Assembly (NCBI RefSeq): GCF_009913235.1 | Contig: NZ_CP047897.1 | Location: 124,001-188,000, forward strand | DNA length: 64,000 nucleotides | From: Nibribacter ruber | GTDB taxonomy: Bacteria; Bacteroidota; Bacteroidia; Cytophagales; Hymenobacteraceae | Direction of reading: 5' to 3' | In this document: positions 46,271 through 55,206 of the stretch, in pieces | How positions within the stretch are numbered: the stretch's first letter is position 1 | Layout: every line of letters starts with the position of its first letter | Notes under the pieces: model-generated | Seen by the model: the letters and a program-made list of their open reading frames with translations, nothing else | Database searches by the model: none | What the model was told of the DNA's origin: nothing | Translations under genes and position numbers: made by a program

Positions 46271-46306
46271 ATTTTTAGCCCGTTTTCTGAAAATCAGGTC
46301 AAAAAC
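46271..46306. repeat. Palindromic repeat copy (decayed)
   Basis: ATTTTTAGCCCGTTTTCTG with AAAATCAGGTCAAAAACG, downstream of the SUI1 gene. Confidence 0.6.
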
Positions 46307-46428
46307 GAAGCAAAGCAATCCAATCATTCTCAGGGAGAACGTTAGGGAAAGCCGTTTGCATTTAAGAATCTGTAGACACCAGATGCAGTTTTGTCTCCCA
46401 GCCTTTAATTCCCAAATAAGTCAATAGA

Positions 46429-46482
46429 GCAAAAGCCGTTTTTGGCTTGGTTTCCGAGAAACAGGCCAAAAACGGCTTTTGC
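46429..46482. repeat. Extended palindromic repeat copy
   Basis: The core is extended outward by GCAAAAGC and GCTTTTGC, giving a 54-bp inverted repeat, 27 bp from the end of the kdsB gene. Confidence 0.88.
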
Positions 46483-46509
46483 TTTTCCTCCATAAGGAAC
46501 GGGATTAAA

Positions 46510-47247
46510 TTATCTCAAATAGGCCAAGGCTTTTTCAACATCCTCAGGCGTGTCTATCCCGATGGTCTCAAATTCGGTAATGGCGGTGACAATTCGGTAA
46601 CCATGCTCCAGCCAACGTAGTTGTTCCAAGGACTCGGCTTTCTCCAAGGCTGAAGGTGCCAGTTTAGTCAATTCCGCCAGCACCGCACTGCGGTATCCGT
46701 AGATGCCTATGTGCTTGTAATACGCATGCTTTTCCATCCACTGGTCTTGTTCAACACCTCTCAAATAGGGGATAGGATGCCGGCTGAAATACAAGGCTTG
46801 GTGCTGGGCGCCAATGACTACTTTCGGGCTGTTCGGGTTAAAGAGTTCTTCCTGGTTCTTCACCCGTTTGATCAAGGTGGCAATCTGCGAGGCTTCCTGT
46901 TCAAAGCAGGAAAGTACCTTTTCTATCTGCTCCGGCTGAATGAAAGGCTCGTCTCCTTGTATGTTCACCACCACGTCAAATTCCTGCCCCATTAAAGTGT
47001 ACGCCTCGTAACACCGGTCGGTACCACTTTGGTGGTGTTCACCCGTCATTACTGCCTTTCCGCCAAATCCTGTAACATGGTCCAGAATGCGCTCATCATC
47101 CGTAGCCACCACCACGGCATCTAGGTTAGACTTCTGCGCCTGCTCATACACCCGCTGAATCATAGATTTTCCATCTAAGTCAACTAAGGGTTTGCCCGGG
47201 AAACGGGTAGAGGCGTAACGGGCAGGGATGATTCCTAAGGTTTTCAT
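46510..47247 (-). CDS. kdsB: 3-deoxy-manno-octulosonate cytidylyltransferase
   Basis: 245 residues. The N-terminal nucleotide-binding IIPARYASTRFPGKPL (6-21), the metal/base motif VVNIQGDEPFI and GTDRCYEA are characteristic of KdsB. It activates Kdo with CTP to CMP-Kdo for lipopolysaccharide core assembly, in the cytoplasm, which implies an outer membrane with Kdo. Leftward single gene. Starts with ATG at 47247; a TATCTTTG box lies upstream. Confidence 0.95.
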   Translation of the reverse strand: MKTLGIIPARYASTRFPGKPLVDLDGKSMIQRVYEQAQKSNLDAVVVATDDERILDHVTGFGGKAVMTGEHHQSGTDRCYEAYTLMGQEFDVVVNIQGDEPFIQPEQIEKVLSCFEQEASQIATLIKRVKNQEELFNPNSPKVVIGAQHQALYFSRHPIPYLRGVEQDQWMEKHAYYKHIGIYGYRSAVLAELTKLAPSALEKAESLEQLRWLEHGYRIVTAITEFETIGIDTPEDVEKALAYLR

Positions 47248-47268
47248 ATGGCATTTACTTTACAGATT

Positions 47269-47295
47269 CAAAGATAGTATTCTTCCAGCCAGCAA
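47269..47295 (-). promoter_or_regulatory. Possible promoter of kdsB
   Basis: TATCTTTG (47269-47276 on the minus strand) matches TAnnTTTG, 21 bp before the start codon. A TTG at 47293-47295 has 16 bp spacing, shorter than the 19 bp seen at the tRNA promoters, so the -33 part is uncertain. Confidence 0.4.
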
Positions 47296-47324
47296 TAGTG
47301 GCCTTTACCAAGCTTTGTAATTTC

Positions 47325-47362
47325 CGTTTTTGGCCTATTTTTACAGAAACAGGCCAAAAACG
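47325..47362. repeat. Palindromic repeat copy touching a start codon
   Basis: CGTTTTTGGCCTATTTTTA with CAGAAACAGGCCAAAAACG. The next gene's ATG (47364) is 1 base after its end, so the whole leader would be hairpin. Confidence 0.82.
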
Positions 47363-47363
47363 C

Positions 47364-48200
47364 ATGCCATCTTCCCCAGAAATCCTCCAGTATCAGTTCA
47401 AAGGCAAGGTTTGGCGGCTGTTGCCCAATGAGCAGACCGGATGTTTTGGCGTAGAGGTGCGGGACACGCAGTCGTTGCAAGTCTATTTTTGTCTGCTCCA
47501 GCCGGGCTGTCCTCAGCTGCTGTTAGACCATTTCCAGGTAGAAGAAAAGTGGTGGGCCGGGCTGGCTGGTTTCAGTGAAGAGATTCTGTATTTGCACGGG
47601 TTTGACCGGCAGGGAACCGTGGGGCAGCCAATGGGGGTTACGGCGGTCCAGATGGCTTCGCAGAAGGTGCTGTTCATTCAGCCAACCGTTCTTTTTGAGG
47701 CACAGCATGGCCAAAATCTCTACTGTTCAGAAGCAGGGGAGCGGCCAAAAAAAGTACAGGTTTATGAAGCGAATACTGGGCAGTTTCTGCAAGCGTTGAC
47801 AGAGCAGGAAGCTGTCCGGTTGCTGGAAGATGGCAAGAAGGAATTGGCTTTTAAGGTAGACCACTCAGAGATATTTACTTCTTCCAGTAGCCATTACACA
47901 GATTTGACGGCATTTATAGCTGGCCACAAGGGGCATGTGCCGGTGCAAGAGGTGGAGTATTTGGAAACAGATACCTGCTTTATTCTCAGCTACTATGTAG
48001 CCCAAGAGGTCGGATTGTTTGACAAATTTTTGGTAACTTACAGCCTCAATGGTGAAGCCTTAAACGAGTTTTGCCTTGTGAAGGATGCAGAAAGGATAGG
48101 AGGGCCCGCGTTTTTTGTACAGTCTGGTTTCCTTTTTCTGTTGCAGCATGAGTCTGTGCTTGTGTCTGTTCCCCTCCCGGTGAATGTAAATTTTGATTAA
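47364..48200 (+). CDS. Protein of unknown function, possibly DUF4905
   Basis: 278 residues from ATG 47364, chosen over a start at 47298 that would translate a palindromic repeat. It is beta-rich with many Gln/Phe/Leu residues (GKVWRLLPNEQTGCFGVEV, ILYLHGFDRQGTVGQ, FLQALTEQEAVRLL). No signal peptide or membrane helix. The pattern and neighbours suggest the Bacteroidota DUF4905 group, but I could not confirm this. It is followed after 13 bp by the LysM gene, so the two are probably one operon. Confidence 0.65.
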   Translation: MPSSPEILQYQFKGKVWRLLPNEQTGCFGVEVRDTQSLQVYFCLLQPGCPQLLLDHFQVEEKWWAGLAGFSEEILYLHGFDRQGTVGQPMGVTAVQMASQKVLFIQPTVLFEAQHGQNLYCSEAGERPKKVQVYEANTGQFLQALTEQEAVRLLEDGKKELAFKVDHSEIFTSSSSHYTDLTAFIAGHKGHVPVQEVEYLETDTCFILSYYVAQEVGLFDKFLVTYSLNGEALNEFCLVKDAERIGGPAFFVQSGFLFLLQHESVLVSVPLPVNVNFD

Positions 48201-48213
48201 GAAATAGAGTCCA

Positions 48214-49356
48214 ATGTTGAAGAAATTTGTGTTTGTTTTAGGATGCGCCCTGGTGAGCTACGGTGCTGCCCAGGCGGGCACGTTGGCGGTACGTGATTCA
48301 GTAGGAACTCAGACCGTAAACGGGAAAATATTCATCACCCACAAAGTAGAGCCCAAAGAGACGCTGTACGCCCTTTCACGCAAATACGGTGTAGCCGTTG
48401 GACAGATTGTGGCGGCCAACAAGAACATTGACAAAGCCATTCATGTAGGGCAATTGGTGCTCATTCCAATGAAAGGCGCCACGGCCGCCGCACCAGCCAA
48501 AACAGCCACCCCTGCGGCCAAATCTGCGCCTACTGGTGCCAAGCCAGCGGCAGTTCCGGCGGCTGCTCCGGCTGCCAGCAGAACCTACGTGGTAGATGCC
48601 AAAGGCAACAGACTGCATACCGTACAGCCAAAGCAGACGCTATTTGCCATTTCCAGACTACACAAAGTAACCATTGACGATCTTAAGAAATGGAACAAGC
48701 TGACGGATAACACCGTGGAGATTGGCCAGGAGCTGATTGTGGGAGTAGGTGACAAACCTAATTTACAGGCCACTGCCCAGAAGCCCATTTACGTGCCTGA
48801 GAAGGATGACGAGGTAGCCATGCCGAAGCAAGCCGGTAACTCTGCTGCAGTAGCCAAGACCGAAGAAGTAAAACCAGCCCCAGCCGCTGCTAAGCAACCT
48901 ACTCCGGTTAGACCAGTGACGGCCAAGCCCGCCATTCCTACCACGTTGGCCAAGGCCGGCGCCCCTAAAACCGAAACTGCCACTACCGCAACAAGTCCTG
49001 CTCCGGCCCCGGCGCCCGTTTCTACTCCTACCAAATCAGCTGAAGAAAAAGATTCAAAGTCTTTGACGGTGACCACTGAGTACACCCCGCGCGTGTCTGA
49101 AAGTGGCATGGCCGAAGCCATTGACCAAAAAGTAGATGCCAACAAGTTCCTGGCCCTGCACAAAACGGCTCCGGTGGGTACCATCATGGCGGTGAAAAAC
49201 CCCATGAACAACCAAACGGTATACGTACGCGTGATTGGGAAACTACCAGAAACCGGCGAAAACGAGAAAGTAGTCATTAAGCTATCCAAGAAGGCCTGCC
49301 AGCAGATTGGCGCCAACGACGGCCGCTTCAGAGTAGAACTTTCTTACATGCCATAA
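48214..49356 (+). CDS. Exported protein with two LysM domains and a C-terminal double-psi barrel
   Basis: 380 residues with a signal peptide (MLKKFVFVLGCALVSYGAAQA). LysM 1 (about 42-90: HKVEPKETLYALSRKYGV and GQLVLIPM) and LysM 2 (about 132-178: HTVQPKQTLFAISRLHKV and GQELIVGV) bind peptidoglycan. A long Ala/Pro/Lys-rich linker follows each. The last 90 residues (ESGMAEAIDQKVDANKF, GTIMAVKNPMNNQTVYVRVI, NDGRFRVEL) resemble the RlpA-like double-psi beta-barrel. RlpA proteins are lytic transglycosylases or septal peptidoglycan binders in other species; the catalytic residue is not confirmed here. It sits downstream of a possibly co-transcribed unknown gene. Confidence 0.87.
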   Translation: MLKKFVFVLGCALVSYGAAQAGTLAVRDSVGTQTVNGKIFITHKVEPKETLYALSRKYGVAVGQIVAANKNIDKAIHVGQLVLIPMKGATAAAPAKTATPAAKSAPTGAKPAAVPAAAPAASRTYVVDAKGNRLHTVQPKQTLFAISRLHKVTIDDLKKWNKLTDNTVEIGQELIVGVGDKPNLQATAQKPIYVPEKDDEVAMPKQAGNSAAVAKTEEVKPAPAAAKQPTPVRPVTAKPAIPTTLAKAGAPKTETATTATSPAPAPAPVSTPTKSAEEKDSKSLTVTTEYTPRVSESGMAEAIDQKVDANKFLALHKTAPVGTIMAVKNPMNNQTVYVRVIGKLPETGENEKVVIKLSKKACQQIGANDGRFRVELSYMP

Positions 49357-49358
49357 GG

Positions 49359-49396
49359 CGTTTTTGACCTATTTTCACCAAAAGAGGCGAAAAACG
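49359..49396. repeat. Palindromic repeat copy
   Basis: CGTTTTTGACCTATTTTCACC with AAAAGAGGCGAAAAACG, 2 bp after the LysM stop codon. Confidence 0.7.
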
Positions 49397-49432
49397 GAAA
49401 CCCCAAAGGAATCCGCTTTTCGCCTCTTTTTT
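49381..49432. terminator. Second hairpin downstream of the LysM gene
   Basis: AAAGAGGCGAAAAACGGA pairs with TCCGCTTTTCGCCTCTTT, followed by T-runs. It shares one arm with the adjacent repeat, so alternative foldings exist. Confidence 0.8.
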
Positions 49433-49636
49433 TATGAATAATGAATAATATGATTTTTAAATGTGAAGAATAGCTTTAGCCAGAACTGTGGGGAGGCTTT
49501 GTGTTAAAAAAAATTGCGAATCATTGAGGCTGTCTTTCCACCTTTCTTTCACCTGCGTAATAGAAGCCATTACCTGTAGTTACTTACTCATTGAGAAATT
49601 AATCACTAATCATTATTCATTAATCATTAAAAAGAG

Positions 49637-50407
49637 ATGTCTTCCCAGATCAAGGCTTTGTTAGAGGATAGATACCAGCGTTACAATACCTTGGAGTTCA
49701 TTCCGCATGATCCCATTTCTATCCCGCATAGGTTTACAGAGAAAAGAGATATTGAGATAGCAGGGTTCTTCGCGTCTATTTTGGCGTGGGGACAACGGAA
49801 GACCATCATCAACAAGTGCACTGAGCTCATGGCCCGCATGGACAATGCTCCCTACCAGTTCATCCGGCATCACCACGAAGATGATTTAAAAAGCTTGCTG
49901 GGGTTCAAGCACCGTACCTTCAATGACACAGACTTGCTGTACCTGGTCCATTTTTTTCGTTGGTTTTACGAGCAGCATAACTCCCTGGAAGTGGCATTCT
50001 TAGGAACTGGTCCTGTGCCGTTGCTTACTCAGAAAGCCAGACTGGAGCACTTTTATAACCTGGTTTTTTCTTTGCCAGAAGCCCCGCACCGAACCAGAAA
50101 ACACATTTCCACCCCTGCCAAGAAATCTGCCTGCAAACGCATTAATATGTACCTGCGCTGGATGGTAAGAAAAGACGAGTCCGGCGTGGACTTCGGGATT
50201 TGGAAAAGCATCTCTCCCAAAGACTTAATCTGCCCCTGCGACGTACATGTCCAGCGCGTGGCCCGCAAACTCAAACTCATTGAACGCACCCAATCAGACT
50301 GGGCCATGGCCGAAGAACTCACCAAAAACCTCCGCGCCTATGATCCCCAAGACCCGGTAAAGTATGACTTCGCGTTGTTTGGCCTGGGGATTGAAGAGAA
50401 GTTTTAG
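49637..50407 (+). CDS. TIGR02757 family protein
   Basis: 256 residues (MSSQIKALLEDRYQRYNTLEF...). Motifs FASILAWGQRKTIINKC, FRWFYEQHNSLE, PAKKSACKRINMYLRWMVRKD and CPCDVHVQRVARKLKLI match the TIGR02757 family. This family has Cys and His residues and is related to DNA glycosylase-type helix-hairpin-helix folds; biochemical activity is unknown. The leader holds A/T-rich short direct repeats (TAATCATT). Confidence 0.85.
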   Translation: MSSQIKALLEDRYQRYNTLEFIPHDPISIPHRFTEKRDIEIAGFFASILAWGQRKTIINKCTELMARMDNAPYQFIRHHHEDDLKSLLGFKHRTFNDTDLLYLVHFFRWFYEQHNSLEVAFLGTGPVPLLTQKARLEHFYNLVFSLPEAPHRTRKHISTPAKKSACKRINMYLRWMVRKDESGVDFGIWKSISPKDLICPCDVHVQRVARKLKLIERTQSDWAMAEELTKNLRAYDPQDPVKYDFALFGLGIEEKF

Positions 50408-50496
50408 TTGGGTTAACAATTAGTTCGCCTTGACAGTTAAGCCTTTTCAAACCTTCATTCTCTCAATAATTCAATCACTCAATCATTCACTCACTA

Positions 50497-50640
50497 TTTT
50501 GTCATCCTGAAAAGATCTTGTGGGCATACTAGACAGGCTTGGTCATTGGAACAAGTACTTCTTGTTTTTTAATAATGAAGTCATCACAATGAAAAGGCGC
50601 TACTGCAGTTTGCCACCAAGATCCTTACAGGATGACAAAA
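50497..50640. repeat. 144-bp element with inverted termini GTCATCCTG...
   Basis: About 30 bp at each end are imperfect mirror images: TTTTGTCATCCTG and ATCTTG segments at the left recur reversed at the right as CAAGAT and CAGGATGACAAAA. GTCATCCTG-type elements are frequent in Bacteroidota intergenic DNA. The interior does not encode anything recognisable. Confidence 0.65.
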
Positions 50641-50700
50641 GCGAAGGTTTTGCGGTTACTTATAGTTGTAGGTGTAAGTAAATAGCAATTTTTTGTATGG

Positions 50701-50737
50701 CGTTTTTGGCTTCTTTTCCTGAAAACAGGCCAAAAAT
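50701..50737. repeat. Palindromic repeat copy
   Basis: CGTTTTTGGCTTCTTTTCC with TGAAAACAGGCCAAAAATG. Confidence 0.8.
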
Positions 50738-50850
50738 GAGTGTTTACCTCAACTTTCACCTGTTGAGTCCTTGCACCAGCGCATCCAAATAATTCGCCCC
50801 GAAAAGGAACATCCCATTACCTCTATCTGTTATCCAATGCTTGGCAATGC

Positions 50851-50888
50851 TGTTTTTAACCTACTTTTGTAAAAACAGCCAAAAAACG
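50851..50888. repeat. Decayed palindromic repeat copy
   Basis: TGTTTTTAACCTACTTTTGT with AAAAACAGCCAAAAAACG, in the mutS2 leader, 32 bp before the start codon. Confidence 0.55.
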
Positions 50889-50920
50889 AATAACGGTTAA
50901 CCAATAACAACCAACGATAC

Positions 50921-53332
50921 TTGATATACCCATCAAATTTTGAACAAAAGATTGGCTTCGGGCAGATTAGGGAAATGCTCTCTGATTCCTGCTTGAGTCC
51001 GCTGGGACGCCGTTTTGTGGAGCGGGTCCAATTCCTGAACCGTTTTGACCTGGTGGAACGACTGCTGCAACAGGCAGATGAGTTTGCCCAGATTCTTCGC
51101 TCCGGCGAGGACTTTCCATCACAGTATTACTTTGACGTAACCGAGCACCTGAACCGGGCCGCTTTAGAAGGAGCGTTTCTGGAAGTGCGCGGCGTCTTCG
51201 AGATAAAAATGTCATTGCGGGCCATCCGGCAGGCACTGGGCTTCTTTTTTGAGGCGGAGGAAGAGGCTTTTCCTGCCCTCAAAGCGCTCACGCAGGGCGT
51301 AGAGGTAGACCGCGCGCTGGTGGCTGCCTTAGACAAACTGGTAGATGATGCCGGCAATGTGCGGGATGATGCCTCACCGGAGTTGCAGCGCGTAAAGCGC
51401 GACCTCATTGGTCAGCAGACGCAGTTGCGCAAGACCATCAGCAGTATTCTGCGCCACGCCAAGCAGGAAGGCTGGACGCCCGGCGATGCCGAGCCTACCA
51501 TCAGAGGCGGCCGCCTGGTGATTCCTGTTATTGCCGAATACAAGCGCCGCATCAAAGGCTTGATTCATGATGAGTCTACCACCGGCCAAACCGTTTACCT
51601 GGAACCTGAAAGCGTCTTTGAACTCAACAATGACATCAAAGACCTGGAGAACGCCTATCATAGAGAGATGATTAGGTTACTGACGGCGGTCACCAACCAG
51701 GTGCGCCACCATCTTCCTAACCTGAAGAAGGCGTACCAGTTCCTGTCCTTGCTGGATTTCATTAGAGCCAAGGCGGTGCTGGCCAACAGAATTGGCGGCA
51801 TCATGCCCACTCTGCACAAACAACAGCTGATTAAATGGAAAGACGCCCGCCATCCCATTCTGCATTTAACCATGCAGGCACACGGTAAAAAAGCAGTGCC
51901 ACTTTCACTGGAGTTGAACCCTACGCAGCGCATCCTCTTGATTTCGGGACCTAACGCCGGGGGTAAATCGGTGGCCATGAAGACGGTGGGCCTGCTGCAG
52001 TACATGTTGCAGTGCGGACTCTTGATTCCGGTGGGAGAGGGCTCAGAGGCTGGTATGTTTGACGATGTTTTCTTGGATATGGGCGATGAGCAATCCATTG
52101 AAAATGACTTGAGTACGTACAGCTCGCACTTGCAAAACATGAAGCAGTTTGTGCTGTTCGCGGGTAAGAAATCTTTGGTTTTGGTAGATGAGTTCGGGAC
52201 GGGTACGGAGCCGGTTCTGGGTGGAGCCATTGCTGAGGCAGTCTTGGGGCAGCTGCACCAACAGAAGGTTTACGGCGTCATCACCACCCACTATACCAAC
52301 CTCAAGAACTTCGCGGAAAAGACCCCTGAAATTGTGAACGGGGCCATGCGCTACAACCCCTCAGAACTGCAGCCTCTCTACCAGCTGGAGATTGGCAAGC
52401 CGGGCAGTTCCTTCGCCCTGGAGATTGCCCGCAAGATTGGTTTGCCCAAAAACATTCTGGACAAAGCCGGCACTTTGGTGGGTAAAGAGAAAATACGCTA
52501 TGACCGCCTGCTGGAGCAATTAGAACAAGAAAAGACCGACTTTGAACAACGCAACGCCAGCGTAGCCAAGCAGGAACGCAAACTGCAGAAAGCGGTGCAG
52601 GAATACACTGAGCTCAAGCAGCACCTGGAGGAAAGCAAGACAGACGTTCTCCGGAACGCCAAGGCCCAGGCCAAACTCCTGCTCAAAGACGCCAATCAGC
52701 AGATTGAAAGCACCATTGAGCAGATAAGAAAAAGTCAGGCAGAGAAGGAACAGACCAAGGCTGCGCGTCAGGAACTGGAAACTTTCAAGGCAAAGCTGCT
52801 ACCAGAACCTAAGCCTGCCATCCGGAACGGAAACGCGAAAAGTGGTCCGTTGCAGGTAGGTGAACGCGTGGTACTACAGGGGCAGGATTCAGTAGGCGAG
52901 TTACTGGCCGTCAAAGGTAAAACCGCCGAGGTGAGTTTTGGTGGCCTCAAAACCATTGTCAAGCTGGACAAACTGGAACGCCCAGACCACAACGCCGCCT
53001 GGATGAAGGAGAAGAAAGCCAAGGACAAGGAAGCCGCCACCGCCACAGGCCCTTCTAAAGGCTTGGACGTGACCCAGCGCATGGCAGATTTTCAGCACAC
53101 CTTAGACGTGCGCGGCAAGTACGCCGAGGACGCCCTGACCACCGTGATGAATTTCATGGACGACGCCATCATGCTGGGCATTCCAGAGGTAAAAATCATC
53201 CATGGCCGCGGCAATGGCGTGCTCAAGCAAGTGGTGCGGGATTACGTGCGCACCTTGAAAGAAGTAGCCAGCGTAGGCAATGAGCACATAGAACGCGGCG
53301 GGGACGGTGCTTCAGTTATTGTTTTGAAGTAG
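50921..53332 (+). CDS. mutS2: Endonuclease MutS2
   Basis: 803 residues, normal length. The start MIYPSNFEQKIGFGQIR matches the family, so the TTG at 50921 is taken as start. ATPase domain with Walker A SGPNAGGKSVAMKT and VLVDEFGTGTEPVLGG, core helical domains before it, a coiled-coil region after it (LEQEKTDFEQRNASVAKQE), and a C-terminal Smr domain with LDVRGKYAEDA and IIHGRGNGVLKQVV. MutS2 suppresses recombination; in other bacteria it also acts on stalled ribosomes. The Smr histidine in HGRG fits nuclease activity. Single gene with repeats in its leader. Confidence 0.95.
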   Translation: MIYPSNFEQKIGFGQIREMLSDSCLSPLGRRFVERVQFLNRFDLVERLLQQADEFAQILRSGEDFPSQYYFDVTEHLNRAALEGAFLEVRGVFEIKMSLRAIRQALGFFFEAEEEAFPALKALTQGVEVDRALVAALDKLVDDAGNVRDDASPELQRVKRDLIGQQTQLRKTISSILRHAKQEGWTPGDAEPTIRGGRLVIPVIAEYKRRIKGLIHDESTTGQTVYLEPESVFELNNDIKDLENAYHREMIRLLTAVTNQVRHHLPNLKKAYQFLSLLDFIRAKAVLANRIGGIMPTLHKQQLIKWKDARHPILHLTMQAHGKKAVPLSLELNPTQRILLISGPNAGGKSVAMKTVGLLQYMLQCGLLIPVGEGSEAGMFDDVFLDMGDEQSIENDLSTYSSHLQNMKQFVLFAGKKSLVLVDEFGTGTEPVLGGAIAEAVLGQLHQQKVYGVITTHYTNLKNFAEKTPEIVNGAMRYNPSELQPLYQLEIGKPGSSFALEIARKIGLPKNILDKAGTLVGKEKIRYDRLLEQLEQEKTDFEQRNASVAKQERKLQKAVQEYTELKQHLEESKTDVLRNAKAQAKLLLKDANQQIESTIEQIRKSQAEKEQTKAARQELETFKAKLLPEPKPAIRNGNAKSGPLQVGERVVLQGQDSVGELLAVKGKTAEVSFGGLKTIVKLDKLERPDHNAAWMKEKKAKDKEAATATGPSKGLDVTQRMADFQHTLDVRGKYAEDALTTVMNFMDDAIMLGIPEVKIIHGRGNGVLKQVVRDYVRTLKEVASVGNEHIERGGDGASVIVLK

Positions 53333-53388
53333 TTGATATAAAATCTTATTGGATAGAAGTATAAATTAGTCCAAGCAATTTGATAATC

Positions 53389-53844
53389 ATGATTTTGATT
53401 AATATCCTTTATTCGGCTTATTTTCTTTTCTTGAATTTTATAGTTTTTTTAACCTTAGCAAGAGCAAATAAGGTAAGTAGATTGAATATATGGTAGCTAG
53501 CTAGCTTTGTGGCGCTAGTTACCATATTGCATAATGACTTTCTAGACACTAATTACTTTATGACTTCTGAAGCATACTGGCGAATATTATGGTTTAGCTT
53601 CAGTTTAGTTTTATTACATTATGGTGACGGCTTACAAAAGTTAGTGATAGAGAAAGCTGTCCCGTCACAGGGTGTTGGAAATCAAAATATTGCCGGAGCA
53701 ACTTTGAAAATATTTGATTTTTTGCGGTACAAGGTTATTTATGTTATGATTTCTTGCTACCAACTAGTTGCTATCTGGGTTCCAGTAGTAAGGGAGAGCT
53801 TAGTATCAATAAAAGAAAATGGGTTGATTCTACTTTTTAGTTGA
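53389..53844 (+). pseudogene. AT-rich membrane-protein reading frame split by an in-frame stop
   Basis: ATG 53389 opens 35 codons (MILINILYSAYFLFLNFIVF..., one membrane helix), stopped by TAG at 53494. The same frame then runs for another 115 codons without stop (from CTA at 53497), with a GTG at 53509 as possible restart, giving two more hydrophobic helices (LWFSFSLVLLHY and VIYVMISCYQLVAIW). The combined product would be a three-to-four-helix membrane protein of about 150 residues. Base composition is much more AT-rich than the flanking genes. The stop may be a sequencing error, a real inactivating mutation, or the upstream part may be non-coding. Family unknown. Confidence 0.4.
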
Positions 53845-53858
53845 GATTATAAACTTTC

Positions 53859-53896
53859 CGTTTTTTGCCTACTTTACAGAAAACAAGCCAAAATCG
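53859..53896. repeat. Palindromic repeat copy
   Basis: CGTTTTTTGCCTACTTTAC with AGAAAACAAGCCAAAATCG. It overlaps by a few bases the long terminator that follows. Confidence 0.7.
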
Positions 53897-53950
53897 CCTA
53901 TAAATGAAAAAGACCAGCCGAAAGCGCTGGCCTTTTTCATTTATAGGCGA
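53894..53950. terminator. Very long hairpin between converging genes
   Basis: TCGCCTATAAATGAAAAAG.CCAG on the left pairs with the right arm, one mismatch, short loop CGAAA-type. It is 41 bp from the murB stop and should terminate from both sides. Confidence 0.88.
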
Positions 53951-53990
53951 TTAAATTTCCTTCGTTCAAGGCAATTAAGTTATAGAGTCT

Positions 53991-55010
53991 TTAGATGATA
54001 TTCACCTCGGGCGAAAGACTGATGCCGAATTTCTCTTCCACGGACTTTATGATTTCATAGGCCAGGGCTTTTACCTCATTGCCGGTGGCGCCGCCGTAGT
54101 TTACCAGCACTAAGGCTTGGTCTTTGTGCACGCCGTGTTTGCCCAGAACCTTTCCTTTCCAGCCACACTGCTCAATCAGCCAGCCGGCCGGCACTTTCAC
54201 GGTATGCTCGCTCACGGGGTAACCAGGCATGGTGGGGTATTGCTCCTTCAGGATGTCAAACTGCGCGAGGCCGATCTCAGGGTTTTTGAAAAAAGAGCCG
54301 GCGTTGCCAATCTTGGCCGGATCTGGAAGCTTGGTTCTTCTAATGTGAATTACGGCATCACTAATGGCTTTCAGGCTCAATTCTTTCACCTGCATTTCTT
54401 CCAGGGTGTTGCTGATGGCCCCGTATGACGTGTTGAAGGTAGGATTACGGGTGAGTTGTAAGGTAACCGAGGTGACAATGTATCTGCCTTTGGCTTCTTT
54501 CTTGAAAATGCTTTCACGGTAGCCAAAGTTGCACTCCTCTTTCCCGAAGGTGATGGTCTGGCCCGTCTCCATTTCCACGGCCTCTAAGGAGTAGAAGGTG
54601 TCTTTCAGCTCAACGCCATAAGCACCAATGTTCTGCAGTGGGGCCGCGCCCACCGTCCCAGGTATCAGGGAAAGGTTTTCAATGCCGCCCAAGCCTTGTT
54701 CAATAGTATACAGCACCAGGTCATGCCAGGTCTCGCCGCTACCCGCCGTCACCAGCACGTGCTCCTGGTCTTCCTGGGGTGCTTGGGTAATGCCTTTGAT
54801 GCGGTTGAGCAAAACGGCTGCTTCCACATCCTGGGTGAACAAGACGTTGCTGCCACCGCCCAGAATCAGTTTGGGGAGCGCCTTCACCTGAGGGTGCTGC
54901 AATAATTCCTGCAGCTCTTCCTTAGAAGTGAATTCAGCTAGCAGGGTGGCTTTGGCGTCTATCCCGAAGGTATTGTACGGTTGCAGGGAGGCGGCTCTCT
55001 GGAGTTCCAT
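53991..55010 (-). CDS. murB: UDP-N-acetylenolpyruvoylglucosamine reductase
   Basis: 339 residues from the ATG at 55010 (MELQRAASLQ). A TTG two codons earlier is less likely. FAD-binding features: YNTFGIDAKA, LGGGSNVLF and NIGAYGVEL. The catalytic serine is in IGNAGSFFKNP and a Glu near the end completes the active site. The type (C-terminal QALVLVNYGGATG) corresponds to type I MurB. It catalyses the NADPH-dependent second step of UDP-MurNAc synthesis in the cytoplasm. Transcribed leftward and ended by the long hairpin. Confidence 0.95.
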   Translation of the reverse strand: MELQRAASLQPYNTFGIDAKATLLAEFTSKEELQELLQHPQVKALPKLILGGGSNVLFTQDVEAAVLLNRIKGITQAPQEDQEHVLVTAGSGETWHDLVLYTIEQGLGGIENLSLIPGTVGAAPLQNIGAYGVELKDTFYSLEAVEMETGQTITFGKEECNFGYRESIFKKEAKGRYIVTSVTLQLTRNPTFNTSYGAISNTLEEMQVKELSLKAISDAVIHIRRTKLPDPAKIGNAGSFFKNPEIGLAQFDILKEQYPTMPGYPVSEHTVKVPAGWLIEQCGWKGKVLGKHGVHKDQALVLVNYGGATGNEVKALAYEIIKSVEEKFGISLSPEVNII

Positions 55011-55206
55011 AGGCAAGGTGAAAGGTTCTGTAAGGGAACAAAGTTACAGAAACCCGGTAAGATTGAGGAAACCCGACGCGTAAACCTGTGATTATCTTTC
55101 CCCAACGGCAATGGCTGCCATGGAGAAGGCGGCAGAATGGGCTTTTTTTCTGAACTTGCAGGCTGTAAACCGTAAATTCCTTTCACCTTCATTTAACAAA
55201 TCCACT

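Larger units (their letters stand above)
50408..50920. other. Intergenic region, 513 bp, rich in repeats
   Basis: Holds a 144-bp inverted element and two palindromic repeats; the mutS2 promoter must lie in the right part. No gene seen. Confidence 0.55.

Noticed and set aside
53484-53507. (TAGC)3 tract as a phase-variation switch for the membrane-protein frame
   Set aside because: The TAG stop immediately precedes the repeat and stays in frame whatever the repeat number, so slippage would not restore the upstream frame.
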